DNA from: Paraburkholderia flagellata
GTDB taxonomy: Bacteria; Pseudomonadota; Gammaproteobacteria; Burkholderiales; Burkholderiaceae
Direction: 5' to 3'
NCBI RefSeq assembly: GCF_021390645.1
Contig: NZ_JAJEJT010000005.1
Location: forward strand, 62,001-126,000
DNA: 64,000 nucleotides
This document shows positions 26,501 through 34,749 of the stretch, piece after piece; position 1 is the stretch's first letter; each line of letters starts with the position of its first letter. Below the pieces are notes generated by a model. The model was not told the DNA's origin. It searched no databases and saw only the letters and a list, made by a program, of their open reading frames with translations. The translations under genes were made by a program, and so were the position numbers.

Positions 26501-27364
26501 CCGTCCCAGCGCGAGCGTTTCGGCCGGGTCGGACTCCAGCACGGTGACGTAGTCTGCCACCGATGTGACCTGCCGTAACGCCATGCGGCGCGCGAGCCTG
26601 CGCTGGACGGTGCCGTTCTTGTAGCGGCTGAAATCAATGTTGCAGGCCTGCCGGAGCAGGCGGAATATCGCGCGCAGACTCGTTTCGGCAGGCTCGGACG
26701 ACGTGCCTGTTGCGGCGGCAGGCACTGACCTCAGGTAGGGGTGGCGCCCGATTGCGATGATTTCCTTCGCGATATCACGCGGGGCAAGCACGCGATCGAC
26801 GCATCCCTTGCTGATCGCCGCGTGCGGCATGCTGTTGAAGTGCGCTGTCCCCTCGTCCTGGGCAAACGTAATGCCACCTTCGCGCTGGATTGCCTGCAGC
26901 CCCAGGGCGCCGTCCGAGCCGCTGCCCGACAGCACCACTCCGATGGCGTTGGAACCTTGATCCATCGCGAGGGAATCCAGCAGATCATCGACGGGCATCG
27001 GTGGCCCGATCGTCGCGTCTCTCGGTCGCAACCGGATGCGGCGCTGTGCAACCGACATGCTCGTGTTCGCGGGAATGACGTACAGGTGGTTGACCTCAAT
27101 ATCCATGCCGTCGGCGGCTTCAACAACCGGCATGGATACGCGCCTGGCCAGGATCTCAGGAAGAATACTGTGGCGGGACGGATCCAGATGCTGCACCACC
27201 AGAAATGCCATGCCACTGGCAACTGGAATGTCGGCCATGAGTTCGGAGATCGCCTCGAGCCCGCCCGCGGAAGCGCCAATTCCGACCAGCGGAAAGGTTG
27301 GCGACGTCGATTCGTCCGACTCTGTCGCAGATTGGGTCACGTCGTCTCCAGTGATGCCATACAT
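23552..27364 (-). CDS. CheB-CheR-PAS hybrid histidine kinase with receiver
   Basis: A 1270-residue cytoplasmic signalling protein. Order: CheB methylesterase ~25-205 (Ser32 in GIGASAGGLEAI, His59, Asp151); CheR methyltransferase ~225-490 (FRDPETFEVL, WVPGCATGEEVYSIAI); PAS-like ~540-640; long coiled coil ~680-770 (EELKSSEEELLSSNEEFQ); PAS ~775-885; HisKA with His909 (AMLAHELRNPLAAI); HATPase ~1010-1120 (NLLSNAVKY, DNGIGM, GLGLGLAL); receiver 1145-1260 with Asp1196 and Lys1248. No transmembrane segment and no cheA/mcp genes nearby, so it is not part of a flagellar chemotaxis operon here. A stand-alone receiver 470 bp upstream is a possible partner. Confidence 0.93.
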   Translation of the reverse strand: MYGITGDDVTQSATESDESTSPTFPLVGIGASAGGLEAISELMADIPVASGMAFLVVQHLDPSRHSILPEILARRVSMPVVEAADGMDIEVNHLYVIPANTSMSVAQRRIRLRPRDATIGPPMPVDDLLDSLAMDQGSNAIGVVLSGSGSDGALGLQAIQREGGITFAQDEGTAHFNSMPHAAISKGCVDRVLAPRDIAKEIIAIGRHPYLRSVPAAATGTSSEPAETSLRAIFRLLRQACNIDFSRYKNGTVQRRLARRMALRQVTSVADYVTVLESDPAETLALGRDLLIQVTEFFRDPETFEVLTQTVFPRLVAGKESTDPFRIWVPGCATGEEVYSIAICLIEYLGEHAATTTVQIFGTDISAEALEVARTGRYIENIARNVSPERLERFFVREGEYYCIDKQVRDLCTFSRHDVLSDPPFSRMDLVSCRNLLIYLSGQAQRNVMPLFHYALKPDGVLMLGSSETVGAFSELFGVIENRRSRLYSKKPRLGPPAQVRLHSTRAVPAVAAEGARESRSEPREASSLRSEVDRITLARYAPSSVLCDDDLNIVEYRGDTSAWLVNPSGPPTSNLQRLARPEVYLAVSEGVRKVRQDGVVVRTTGLRTSGTNGPQTASVEVHPVQTAGIEGRWFLIFFESGARDADGPGGQVPLKALLRQAITQRLGRRVSAQHPDPRDEEIARLMTELGAMRTQIRTMLEEHESAREELKSSEEELLSSNEEFQSTNEELETAKEELQSLNEELSTTNDELRYRNHELRVLHDEVALARDYADAIIDTMAEPLLVLESDLRITRANHAFYSTFQTSPEDTIGALLYTLGNGQWNIPGLRDLLEEVLPEQTVVRDFQITHDFPRIGVRTMRLNGARVVGRGHARILLTIEDTTEHRLAVQRLETADHQKDDFLAMLAHELRNPLAAIANAVEVWGHENIDQETQRQARALARRQLDHEIGLVDDLLDVSRITRGIIKLNVQPVNLAEVVQHGVAAMRAEIDARRHKVTLALPPEVVAVEGDAIRLEQIVTNLLSNAVKYTPPDGAIEVALARDGDEAVLTVADNGIGMAADFLPTIFTLFVQAERSLDRTSAGLGLGLALVQKLVGLHHGTVQASSAGPGRGSTLVVRLPAPSHISTPLPSIPDAPRERPVVAAQRILVVDDNPDAGESTAMILKLDRHEVKVASNGRSALQCATEFQPDVIVLDIGLPEMDGYEVARQLRAMPRFADTLLIAVSGYAGEEYRERARQAGFDHYLVKPAGLAHLSQLIASSRSAGPAYR

Positions 27365-27453
27365 GTCTGGCCGTTGCTCGTGCGGAACGATTGCCGCATG
27401 TGAGCGCGTTTATCTCAAGCGATAGTGGGTCTACTGACGCGTCTCGCGGCTTC

Positions 27454-27657
27454 TTAGGCTTCGCGCCGGGCGTCGGCACTTCCCGGCACTTCAAGGGACC
27501 GGCTGCTGCGAGCTTCTTCCTCATCGATCCAGGCTGCGAGCGCCTGACGGATGATCCAGCCACGCGAGCGGTCAAGACGTTCGGCAAGGCGGTCGACCCT
27601 TTCCGCCAGGGCGAGCGGGACGTGCGCAGTAAGCACGCGGGTAGTCGCATCGGGCAT
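27454..27657 (-). CDS. ribbon-helix-helix (CopG/ParD-like) protein, orphan
   Basis: A 67-residue protein with an RHH DNA-binding unit: RVLTAHVPLALAERVDRLAE then RSRGWIIRQALAAWIDEEEA, matching CopG/ParD-type antitoxins. The ATG at 27657 follows AAGGGGAGC; the ATG at 27672 lacks a comparable site. ParD-like antitoxins normally precede a ParE/RelE toxin, but the next gene on this strand is the large kinase, 89 bp away. It is therefore an orphan antitoxin or a stand-alone repressor. Confidence 0.82.
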   Translation of the reverse strand: MPDATTRVLTAHVPLALAERVDRLAERLDRSRGWIIRQALAAWIDEEEARSSRSLEVPGSADARREA

Positions 27658-27832
27658 GGCGCTCCCCTTCATTTGCCGGCATTGACCAGGACGTGAGGTG
27701 CCATCCGCAGGGACCAATGAGCGACCGCCGATCGTCGCCCCGCACATTGCCACCTGCCCGAATTATAGCCGTGCCAATCACTTTGATTCGAACCGATTAA
27801 TCTTCAGCGCAGCTGGACGTTTGCATGGCTCG

Positions 27833-28249
27833 TCATGTGTGGGTCATCGCATGGATCATCCGTATAAGGTCGTTTGGCGTCCCTCCCTTCTGGCAATATC
27901 CATCAAAGCCAACAGGCATCCCCCTAGCCTGGACTTCGCTTTCATCGAGTGCGGTAAAAGCCACGATGACCGCACCGCGCGTTGGCGGGAGCCGCCTGAG
28001 TACACGTGCTGTCGAGAATCCGTCATGCCGCGACATATTGATGTCCAGCACAATGACGTCCGGCACCCAGTAACGGCTGCACTCCATCGCCTGTATTCCG
28101 CTTGCCACGAAGCGCGCGTCCATGGCCCCTTGGCCGAGCGCGGCCGTCAGCGCGGCTCCTGATGCCGTGTTATCGTCGACGACCAACACGCTCGGAACAC
28201 TCCCGGCAAATTTGACCGATCGGTTTGTCCATATGCCGCAGCGAGCCAC
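27833..28249 (-). CDS. stand-alone response regulator receiver
   Basis: A single receiver domain of ~115 residues with no output domain. Acidic pocket VLVVDDN; phosphoacceptor Asp in VPDVIVLDINMSRHDGF; conserved Thr in VIVAFTALDE; conserved Lys in GYCQKGG. The likely start is the GTG at 28249, with GAGG eight bases before; the frame is open further upstream but not receiver-like. It lies near the CheB-CheR hybrid kinase, a plausible phosphodonor. Without an output domain it may act by protein contact or as a phosphate sink. Confidence 0.85.
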   Translation of the reverse strand: MARCGIWTNRSVKFAGSVPSVLVVDDNTASGAALTAALGQGAMDARFVASGIQAMECSRYWVPDVIVLDINMSRHDGFSTARVLRRLPPTRGAVIVAFTALDESEVQARGMPVGFDGYCQKGGTPNDLIRMIHAMTHT

Positions 28250-28948
28250 GTCATTTCCTCGTTGTCGACATAGGGTTGTCCTCTGAGGCGCATGGCGTGT
28301 GCCAGGGGAGCGATGGACGCACAAGAAAGAGCTCGGCACTCCATCGCGCTCGCACGAAATGTCTCCGAGGGAGAATTGCCGCGCGAGCCAGCGTTTTCCG
28401 CCGACCCTCGTCGTACCGACACCCTCGTTCAATAGGCCGCTACTGCACTGGAAGCAGCCGTCTTGTCTACCTCTGCGGATCGAATGTATTGAGGCGATCG
28501 GCTGTCCAGTCGAACGCCCTCAACTCCGCTCATTTCTCCACGCATTATTTCGGATGCCTTATTATTTAAAAGTGAAAGCACATTGTCGGCGAAATGACGG
28601 ACGTCGACGCTTGTGCGTTCGACGGCGCGGTCAACCCCATCTCATTCTCGCGGACCGCACGACACGCTGGGAATATTCGATGCCCCATTTCGTTTTAGCA
28701 GGATGCGAGTCGCACGAAGCAAGGCTGCGCTGTGGCTGCGTGACGAGCGAGCGTGCGAGCAGACTGCCATTGAACGGTCACATTGCGTCGTCCTGAAGAA
28801 GTCATGCCGCTCGATGTTACGCACGGAGCTCCAGCCATATCAGGCCTGTAGCGCGTCCGCATGGAGGAGTCTTTTCCGAAGCCGCACGCGGCACGCGGGA
28901 GGGAGGCGCCAGTGACAGATAGTCGTGCGAGCGGGGCAAACCGGGTGG
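28250..28948. other. gene-poor tract with dispersed repeat copy B
   Basis: No gene is supported. Copy B of the long repeat occupies 28490-28825. The left end should hold the promoter of the receiver gene. Confidence 0.6.
28490..28825 (+). repeat. long dispersed repeat, copy B
   Basis: Aligns with 1906-2415 in the same orientation, lacking the ~170-base segment 2161-2331. The sharp joint in copy B is at TGCGTGACGAGCGAGCG. Differences are mostly single substitutions, so the duplication is old. No open frame is conserved convincingly. Confidence 0.85.
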
Positions 28949-30214
28949 TCACCATACAACTCGAGTGTTTGGTAAGGCCGCTTTGAGTTCATCGACGTTC
29001 CGGGCCTTGGTGCCATAGAGAACAAGCTCCCGCAGCCCGGTCAGGCCTTTCAGTACGTCGACGTCCCTGACTGGCGTGTTCGCGAGATAGAGCTCTTGTA
29101 GCCCCTTCAGTCTCTTCAGCGCGTCGATGTCGTGAACGTCGGTGCGAAAGAGATTGAGTGTTCGAAGGGCAGTAAGATTGCTCAGCGCATCAATGTTCTC
29201 GACGCGGGTGTCGGAGAGATTGAGCCTTTGCAGGCCAGTCAGGCCTTTCAGTGCATCGATGTTCGTGACTTGCGTGCGGGCAAGAACGAGTGTTTCCAAC
29301 TCGCGCAATCCCCGCATCGCCTCGATATTCTCGACTTTGGAGCCGTCGAGCGCGAGCGTCTTCAGGTGTGGCATGCCCATCAGCACATCGATGTCACGAA
29401 CAGACGTGTTCGCGAGATAAAGCGCTTGAAGATCGCGAAGATTCTTCAAGGGATCGAGGCGCTCGACTTGCGTCTCGTTGAGATCGAGCGTTGTCAACGT
29501 GGTCAATTGACCGAGTGGCTCAATGTCCCTGACATTTCTCGCACCACCCAGTTTGAGTGCTTCCAGACGAGGTAGCTTCGCCAGCGCTTCGAGGTCCCGA
29601 ACCTGCGTATCCCGAAGATCGAGTTGGCGCAACTCAGTCAAGTCCCTCAGCGCTTCGAGATTCGAAACGCGGGTGTCCCAGAGATTGAGCAACTGGAGAC
29701 CGGTCGACTCTCGAAGCGCATCGATGTTCTGGACCTGGGTGCGGTGTATCACGAGTCTTTTCAGGGAACGCATTCCCTTCAGCACGTCGATGTTCCAGAC
29801 CGGAGTGCCAGTGAGGTCGAGCGATACCACATCATCCAGCTCTTTCAGCGAGTCGATGTTATCAACGGAGCTGCCCGCCAGACTCAATTCGAGTTTCAGG
29901 TGCAGCTTGGCTAGATGGGTGACCGCGGCGGCGAGCTGAGACGTTGTCACTGTCGGTTTTGCCCGCAATGCCAGGCATCCCGACTCTGGTGTGGCAGTTA
30001 AATCGCCTCCGTCATCGCACGCGCCCGTGAAAAATCCCAGGCCGCTCAGCGCCCGTTCGTCCAGTTTTTCCCGATCAGGGGCGAAGACCACCAACAGGCT
30101 CACGAGCAAAAGGCCGATGCCGCCGCAGAGGGCCCAAAGTCTGACAGGACGCGAGACCGAAGTGCGCGCGCCGTCGGTAACTGGCTTTGAGTTGGACGGT
30201 GGGGTGTCGGCCAC
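28949..30214 (-). CDS. internalin-like leucine-rich repeat protein
   Basis: A 421-residue protein with one membrane segment near residues 27-46 (ALCGGIGLLLVSLLVVFA), so it is anchored in the inner membrane with a periplasmic repeat domain. From ~110 to the end run about a dozen 22-residue LRRs of the internalin/SDS22 type, with units such as NIDALKGLTGLQRLNLSDTR and DIDVLMGMPHLKTLALDGSK. The C-terminal three or four units are most alike, suggesting recent repeat duplication. LRR arrays bind proteins; the ligand is unknown. No enzyme domain is fused and no operon partner is visible. Confidence 0.85.
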   Translation of the reverse strand: MADTPPSNSKPVTDGARTSVSRPVRLWALCGGIGLLLVSLLVVFAPDREKLDERALSGLGFFTGACDDGGDLTATPESGCLALRAKPTVTTSQLAAAVTHLAKLHLKLELSLAGSSVDNIDSLKELDDVVSLDLTGTPVWNIDVLKGMRSLKRLVIHRTQVQNIDALRESTGLQLLNLWDTRVSNLEALRDLTELRQLDLRDTQVRDLEALAKLPRLEALKLGGARNVRDIEPLGQLTTLTTLDLNETQVERLDPLKNLRDLQALYLANTSVRDIDVLMGMPHLKTLALDGSKVENIEAMRGLRELETLVLARTQVTNIDALKGLTGLQRLNLSDTRVENIDALSNLTALRTLNLFRTDVHDIDALKRLKGLQELYLANTPVRDVDVLKGLTGLRELVLYGTKARNVDELKAALPNTRVVW

Positions 30215-30469
30215 GGCGGGCTCCGTTTGTCTTGGGTAGCCTCATTTATACACGAAGACCGAGGGCGCAATTCCCCGTCAATTGCGGCCCCACGCCGTGG
30301 CACAAGATCGCAACGAAGGCTGGCGAGCGCCAAACACGCATCCATCCGTAAGCAATGTCCATAGCTGCAGCTCTATCACTCAATTGAGCGACCGTTTACG
30401 CGCTACCGCGATGTTGCGAATGCGATCAGAGCGGTACGTGTTGACAAATTTATTGCCACTGAAAACGGG

Positions 30470-30698
30470 ATGCAAATCACACTAGACGGGGCAAAGTCGA
30501 TCTATCGCCAGGCGATTGTCCCGCGCGCAAGCGAAGGAGACGGGGCGCCGTGGTGGAATCAGGTTGCAGACGAGGTTCGCGATGTGGTCGCCAGCTCGCT
30601 CGGCGAGTGAGGCCGCTACAGTGATCGAATGGTGGCATCACGACGGGACTCTCGTATGCGACACGCCCCGCGAAGCGGCTAAGCGATGGTGTCACTGA
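30470..30698 (+). pseudogene. frameshifted small conserved protein
   Basis: First frame: MQITLDGAKSIYRQAIVPRA then WWNQVADEVRDVVASS, ending at 30610. Overlapping next frame: SASEAATVIEWWHHDGTLVC and DTPREAAKRWCH, ending at 30698. Read together they form one ~75-residue protein with the WWxQVAxEV...WWHHD...DTPR layout that I associate with small Burkholderia proteins. A single indel near 30590-30605 explains the break. Function unknown. Confidence 0.55.
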
Positions 30699-30882
30699 GT
30701 ATTCAGTTCCGGGCCGAAGCTGTCACTGATTGACAGGGCAAATTGTCCGGTTGGGGAGCACCAACAGAAACCCGCCGGTCCTCGCGGGAGGACGTGGCAG
30801 GCGGGTGTTGCAGGTGGATATTACAGGCCCATGCCAAGCGACGGAGCCTCGCGCCACGACGCCTCGGCACGGCGGTGCCGAA

Positions 30883-31080
30883 TCAGTTGTCGTCGCTTCT
30901 GGACGGGAGATGCTCGTGAGGCTCGGGCTCGGCCGCGTCGGCGTCAGGCAGGTCGTCGGGAACCGGATTTTGCAGGCCCGTCGGACCGGATGGGCGATCG
31001 GGCTGGCGAGTCGCGCCGGCGGAAGGGCGCGCGGTGTCGGGAGCGGTGCCGGGAGCGGTGCCGGACGGATGGGAGATCAT
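30883..31080 (-). CDS. small acidic disordered protein, copy 2
   Basis: A 65-residue Pro/Ala/Asp-rich protein. The last ~24 residues (DDLPDAD, then PHEHLPSRSDDN) match copy 1 at 15954-16139 apart from a few substitutions. The first 40 residues (PSGTAPGTAPDTARPSAGAT) are low-complexity and unrelated. The ATG at 31080 follows GCAGGAGCCC, and the leader with CTATCATG and ATTCATC is shared with copy 1. An upstream ATG in frame reads through this leader and is unlikely. Function unknown. Confidence 0.7.
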   Translation of the reverse strand: MISHPSGTAPGTAPDTARPSAGATRQPDRPSGPTGLQNPVPDDLPDADAAEPEPHEHLPSRSDDN

Positions 31081-31249
31081 GATGGGCTCCTGCGCTGATG
31101 AATGCAGCACGATCATGATAGGCCGCCTGGCCGGTCCGGGGGAGACGCGCAGGCAAGCCGGGGAAAACAGTCGGCGCGGCCGCTCAAACTCCAAACATGA
31201 TCTGTAGTGTCAAGCGTTCCATTGTGGACGTTCGCATAGCCACGCGTCC

Positions 31250-32518
31250 CTAGCTGCTCGCCGATGCAAGCTCAAGTTTCTTGCGCTGCAGGAACCGGCG
31301 CACGGCCGGATCACGCTCGAGGCCGATCGCAAGATCGTACGCGTCAAGCGCTTCGGTCGTAGCGCCGGCGCGCGCGAGGAGATTGGCGCGTGCCGCCCAG
31401 TATGGCTGGTAGTCAGTCAGCCGCGGATCGTTCGCATACGGCGCGAGCGCGTCGAGCGCCGCCTGTGGGCCGTCGCGTTCCGCCAGTGCGAGTGCGCGGT
31501 TCACCGCGACCACGGGCGAAGCTGCAATGGCGAGCAGCCCATCATAGAGTTGCACGATCTCGTCCCAGTTCGGGCAATGCGATCGGCAGCGATGCACATG
31601 CGCTGACTGCAGCGCGGCCTCGAGTTGAAAGCGACCGATTGAATTTAACGCGTTCGCGCGCCGCAGCAGTGCGTTGGCTGCGTCGATCATCGGTGCGTTC
31701 CATGTTGCCGGGTCCTGGGCCGACAGCGGCACGTACTCGCCGGCCGCATCGCGTCGGGCATCGCGCCGCGCCTGCGCAAACAGCATCAGCGCAAGGAGAC
31801 CCAGCGTCTCCGGTTCCTCGGGCAGCAGTTCGACGAGCAATTGTGCAAGATACAGCGCCTCGTCGGCTAGATCGCGCCGTTCGGTATCGCCGCCGACCGG
31901 ATCCGTCCAACCTTCCGCATACGCTGCATAAACAGCTTCAAGCACTGAGTCGAGCCGGCCGGGCAGTTCCTCACGCTCGGGCACGCTAAACGGAATGCCC
32001 GCTTCGCGGATCTTGGTCTTCGCGCGCACGAGGCGCTTGCTCATGGCGGCGGGAGACATCAGAAACGCGGATGCAATCGTCTTCGCTTCCAGGCCCAGCA
32101 CTACCTGGAGCATCAGCGGCGTGCGAATCGCGGCCTCGAGCGCAGGGTGAGTGCACGCAAAGAGCAGTGCGAGCCGCCGGTCGGGCAACGCGCCGGGTTC
32201 ACACTCGTCGATCTCTTCCGCGAGGATCGCGAGCTGGTTCACCACCGCGTCGCCGACATGGCGATGGCGTGCGCCATCTATCGCCCGGCGGCGCGCAACG
32301 GTCATCAGCCAGGCTTCGGGGCTCGCGGGGCAGCCGTGCTCCGGCCAGTCCGTGAGCGCCGCCGCAAACGCGTCGGCGAGTGCGTCCTCGGCCGCGGCGA
32401 CGTCGCGCGTGCGCATCGCCAACAGCGCGACGAGCTTGCCATAACTACGGCGCGCGACTGCCTCGGCAATGGAATGTGCGGCGGCGTCAGGGTGACGGTC
32501 GCCGCCGGACTGGCTCAT
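31250..32518 (-). CDS. ECF sigma factor with long C-terminal domain (ECF42 type)
   Basis: A 422-residue extracytoplasmic-function sigma factor. The N-terminal third holds region 2 (RTRDVAAAEDALADAFAAAL, SPEAWLMTVARRRAIDGAR) and region 4 (LGLEAKTIASAFLMSPAAMS). The rest is an extension with TPR-like helices (VNRALALAERDGPQAALDAL, AYDLAIGLERDPAVRRFL). This architecture next to a YCII/DGPF protein is the ECF42 group, which lacks an anti-sigma gene and is thought to be controlled through its C-terminal extension. The start overlaps the upstream stop (ATGA), so the pair is translationally coupled. Confidence 0.9.
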   Translation of the reverse strand: MSQSGGDRHPDAAAHSIAEAVARRSYGKLVALLAMRTRDVAAAEDALADAFAAALTDWPEHGCPASPEAWLMTVARRRAIDGARHRHVGDAVVNQLAILAEEIDECEPGALPDRRLALLFACTHPALEAAIRTPLMLQVVLGLEAKTIASAFLMSPAAMSKRLVRAKTKIREAGIPFSVPEREELPGRLDSVLEAVYAAYAEGWTDPVGGDTERRDLADEALYLAQLLVELLPEEPETLGLLALMLFAQARRDARRDAAGEYVPLSAQDPATWNAPMIDAANALLRRANALNSIGRFQLEAALQSAHVHRCRSHCPNWDEIVQLYDGLLAIAASPVVAVNRALALAERDGPQAALDALAPYANDPRLTDYQPYWAARANLLARAGATTEALDAYDLAIGLERDPAVRRFLQRKKLELASASS

Positions 32519-32886
32519 GCAGCAGATGGCGCATCGTACGGAGCGGTCCAGACCGGGCGCACTTCCATGATGCCGTGAGCCGCGCCGGGACACCGCGACG
32601 CCCACGCCATCGCCGCGTCCAGGTTGGGCACGTCGATCAGGTAGTAGCCCGCGAGCTGCTCCTTCGAATCGGAATACGGTCCGTCGAGCACTTGCGGCTT
32701 GCCGTCGACCAGCCGCACGGTCGTGGCGGTATTCGTGTGCTGCAGCCGGTTGGCACCCACCAGTGCCCCCGCTTTCTGGAGCGATTCGGTGTATGCGTGA
32801 TAGGCGGCGACGCCTTGCTGTCGCTCACTGTCGGTCATCTGGTTCCAGCCGTTTTCTTGCGAATAGATCATCAAGAGGTATTCCAT
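32515..32886 (-). CDS. YCII/DGPF-domain protein
   Basis: A 123-residue YCII-related protein: MEYLLMIYSQENGWNQMTDS at the N-terminus, the DGPY variant of the DGPF motif in QVLDGPYSDSKEQLAGYYLI, and a C-terminal AMAWASRCPGA..GIMEVRPV segment. Such proteins accompany ECF42 sigma factors. Biochemical role unknown; related proteins are small enzymes or ligand binders with a His-Asp pocket. It is the first gene of the coupled pair; an in-frame start 18 codons upstream is less likely. Confidence 0.9.
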   Translation of the reverse strand: MEYLLMIYSQENGWNQMTDSERQQGVAAYHAYTESLQKAGALVGANRLQHTNTATTVRLVDGKPQVLDGPYSDSKEQLAGYYLIDVPNLDAAMAWASRCPGAAHGIMEVRPVWTAPYDAPSAA

Positions 32887-33303
32887 TTGAGCCTCCCGTC
32901 TTGGGGTTGAGGCGGATGAATTACATCGTGCCGCCATCATAATGACGCTCGTACGTCATGCTGACGGACAAGGCGCATCAAAAAAATCGCGGAGGGCAAA
33001 TGTCGAGCGGGAGCAGCAAAGGGTCGACGATTCAACGCAACTAACGGCCTGTCAGATTCGGATGCACGCAGCGCCATACGGCGACACGAGCTGTCCGGCA
33101 ACGGGCGAAGGTGTGGCACACATGCATGAACGGAACGTAGTTTTCAGAACGTATCTGCAGGAACGATCTCTCGGAAAACGCCAGGCGACCTCTCGATGCG
33201 TCATGCCGTGACCAGATCGAGCGATTGGCGGGAATGTCGAACGACGTGCCGCTGCGGGAAACGAAGCGCAGAGAGCGAATCTCTGCGCACTCTATATGCA
33301 GTA
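32887..33303. other. intergenic, nothing recognised
   Basis: Should hold the promoter of the YCII-sigma operon at its left end. No gene supported. Confidence 0.45.
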
Positions 33304-34026
33304 TCAACTGAGAATTGGCGGCAATTCCCGTCGCTGCGAGTTCGGCAGCACCTTCGGTTGCATCGGCTTCGTTTCGACGACGAGGCGATGATGCGGCACC
33401 GGATGACCGGCAGCAGTTGCAAGCGAACGTCGCGAGCCGTCACTGTGCGGCGGTATCTTTGCCGCCAGGCGCGCGCCAGCGATCGGGTTGTGCTGGGTGT
33501 TGTCCTTACTGCTGCTGGCTGACGTGCGATGCGGCGGCGCGTCCCTTGTCGTTCGCGCGACAGTACTCGGCGCATGCCAAACGTTTGCGCGACGGCCATA
33601 GCTAAACGCGTGATGCGATCCACCCTCCGGCGCGTGTGCGGCAGCAACCGGCTCATGCCGAACGTTGCGGACAATCTGCCCGGTCACGACGTGACCTGTA
33701 TGGTTCCCCGAGTCTTTCGGCCAAAGTCCAAGCATCGCTGCCCCCGCCTTGAGCGCTCCGTCGTCATCCTGGTCTTTATGATCGGCCGACGGCGGCGCAG
33801 GGCGGGCTGCCGCGGCGCGCGGTCCAGCGCCCGCAGGCTGGCAAACACACGCGTTGCCCACAGTCGCCCCGACCGCAATCTGACTTGTTGCTTCGGCCTG
33901 TCTCGCGACTGCACCGTGCCGCGCATTCGGCGGCGTCCATTGTTCGCGATACTCGACGGCCGCCACGGCCGCCGACGTCACACTCATTGCCGCAACTGCC
34001 GTTACCGCTATCATTGTCGCGCGCAC
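33304..34026 (-). CDS. exported hypothetical protein
   Basis: A 240-residue protein with an N-terminal signal peptide (MIAVTAVAAMSVTSAAVAA, cleavage probable after AVAA). The mature part is polar, rich in Ala, His, Pro and Arg, with no clear fold, so it is probably disordered. The start is GTG at 34026, with AGGGGA upstream; ATG at 34014 also possible. No recognised domain. The His-rich stretches could bind metals but this is speculation. Confidence 0.5.
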   Translation of the reverse strand: MRATMIAVTAVAAMSVTSAAVAAVEYREQWTPPNARHGAVARQAEATSQIAVGATVGNACVCQPAGAGPRAAAARPAPPSADHKDQDDDGALKAGAAMLGLWPKDSGNHTGHVVTGQIVRNVRHEPVAAAHAPEGGSHHAFSYGRRANVWHAPSTVARTTRDAPPHRTSASSSKDNTQHNPIAGARLAAKIPPHSDGSRRSLATAAGHPVPHHRLVVETKPMQPKVLPNSQRRELPPILS

Positions 34027-34217
34027 GACATGTCCCCTTGTAGTTTGATTTCTGCGCCACCCGGGCGGCGATTATACCTATTCAGCATCAGAGACCGGCA
34101 AGCGCTTTCGAAGCAGAAAAAAGGGGTGCATTCCCTGTCGGCTTACCTGAACGGGAGTGAGTTCTTGATGGGGCGGAATATGGGGGGCGCGTAAGCGTCA
34201 CGACCGAGCTTATGCTT

Positions 34218-34503
34218 CTAGTCCACACGATAGACCGGGAACATCGCAAGGTATCCGTCAGCGTAACCCGTCAGCGGAGGAAGGCTGGCATGCAGTGGAA
34301 AATCAGTGACCAATGCTCCCGCGTGAAAAGCTAACTGTCCGACAATCACCTTGGGTCTCATCTTGTTTGACCGGGAAGCGCGGCCCAGCGTCCGGCTCCG
34401 GAGGAAAGTCCTCGATCCCAGCTGCACGCATTGCCGTCGCCAGGTTGCGTCGACGGGTCATTGTGCCGGCAACCGAAGGCGTGGCTTCCAGTTCATCACG
34501 CAA
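34218..34503 (-). other. possible frameshifted small gene
   Basis: Two overlapping minus-strand frames look protein-like. One begins MRDELEATPSVAGTMTRRRN and continues LATAMRAAGIEDFPPEPDAG. The other ends PKVIVGQLAFHAGALVTDFP and GYADGYLAMFPVYRVD. Joined near 34370 they would give a ~90-residue protein. I do not recognise it, and chance cannot be excluded. Confidence 0.25.
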
Positions 34504-34749
34504 CTAACCGTCCTCGCCGCCTGTGCACCGCAAGCGCCGGTTCCCGGCACGTTACACCAGTCAGCAGGGTTGACGGCGCGCGCCCGTTTGCCCGGCCCGT
34601 GCCGGATGCCCGCCGCGTCGAGGTCCGCGCGTATCCGGCATTTTGCCGTTGAGGTGACGTTTCATGCGGGTTCCGCTGGAAAGGAACGTCCCGTTCTTTT
34701 TCTCTTGTAACAGAGCCCGAAAACGAGCGTATTACGAAGAAGGAAGAGT

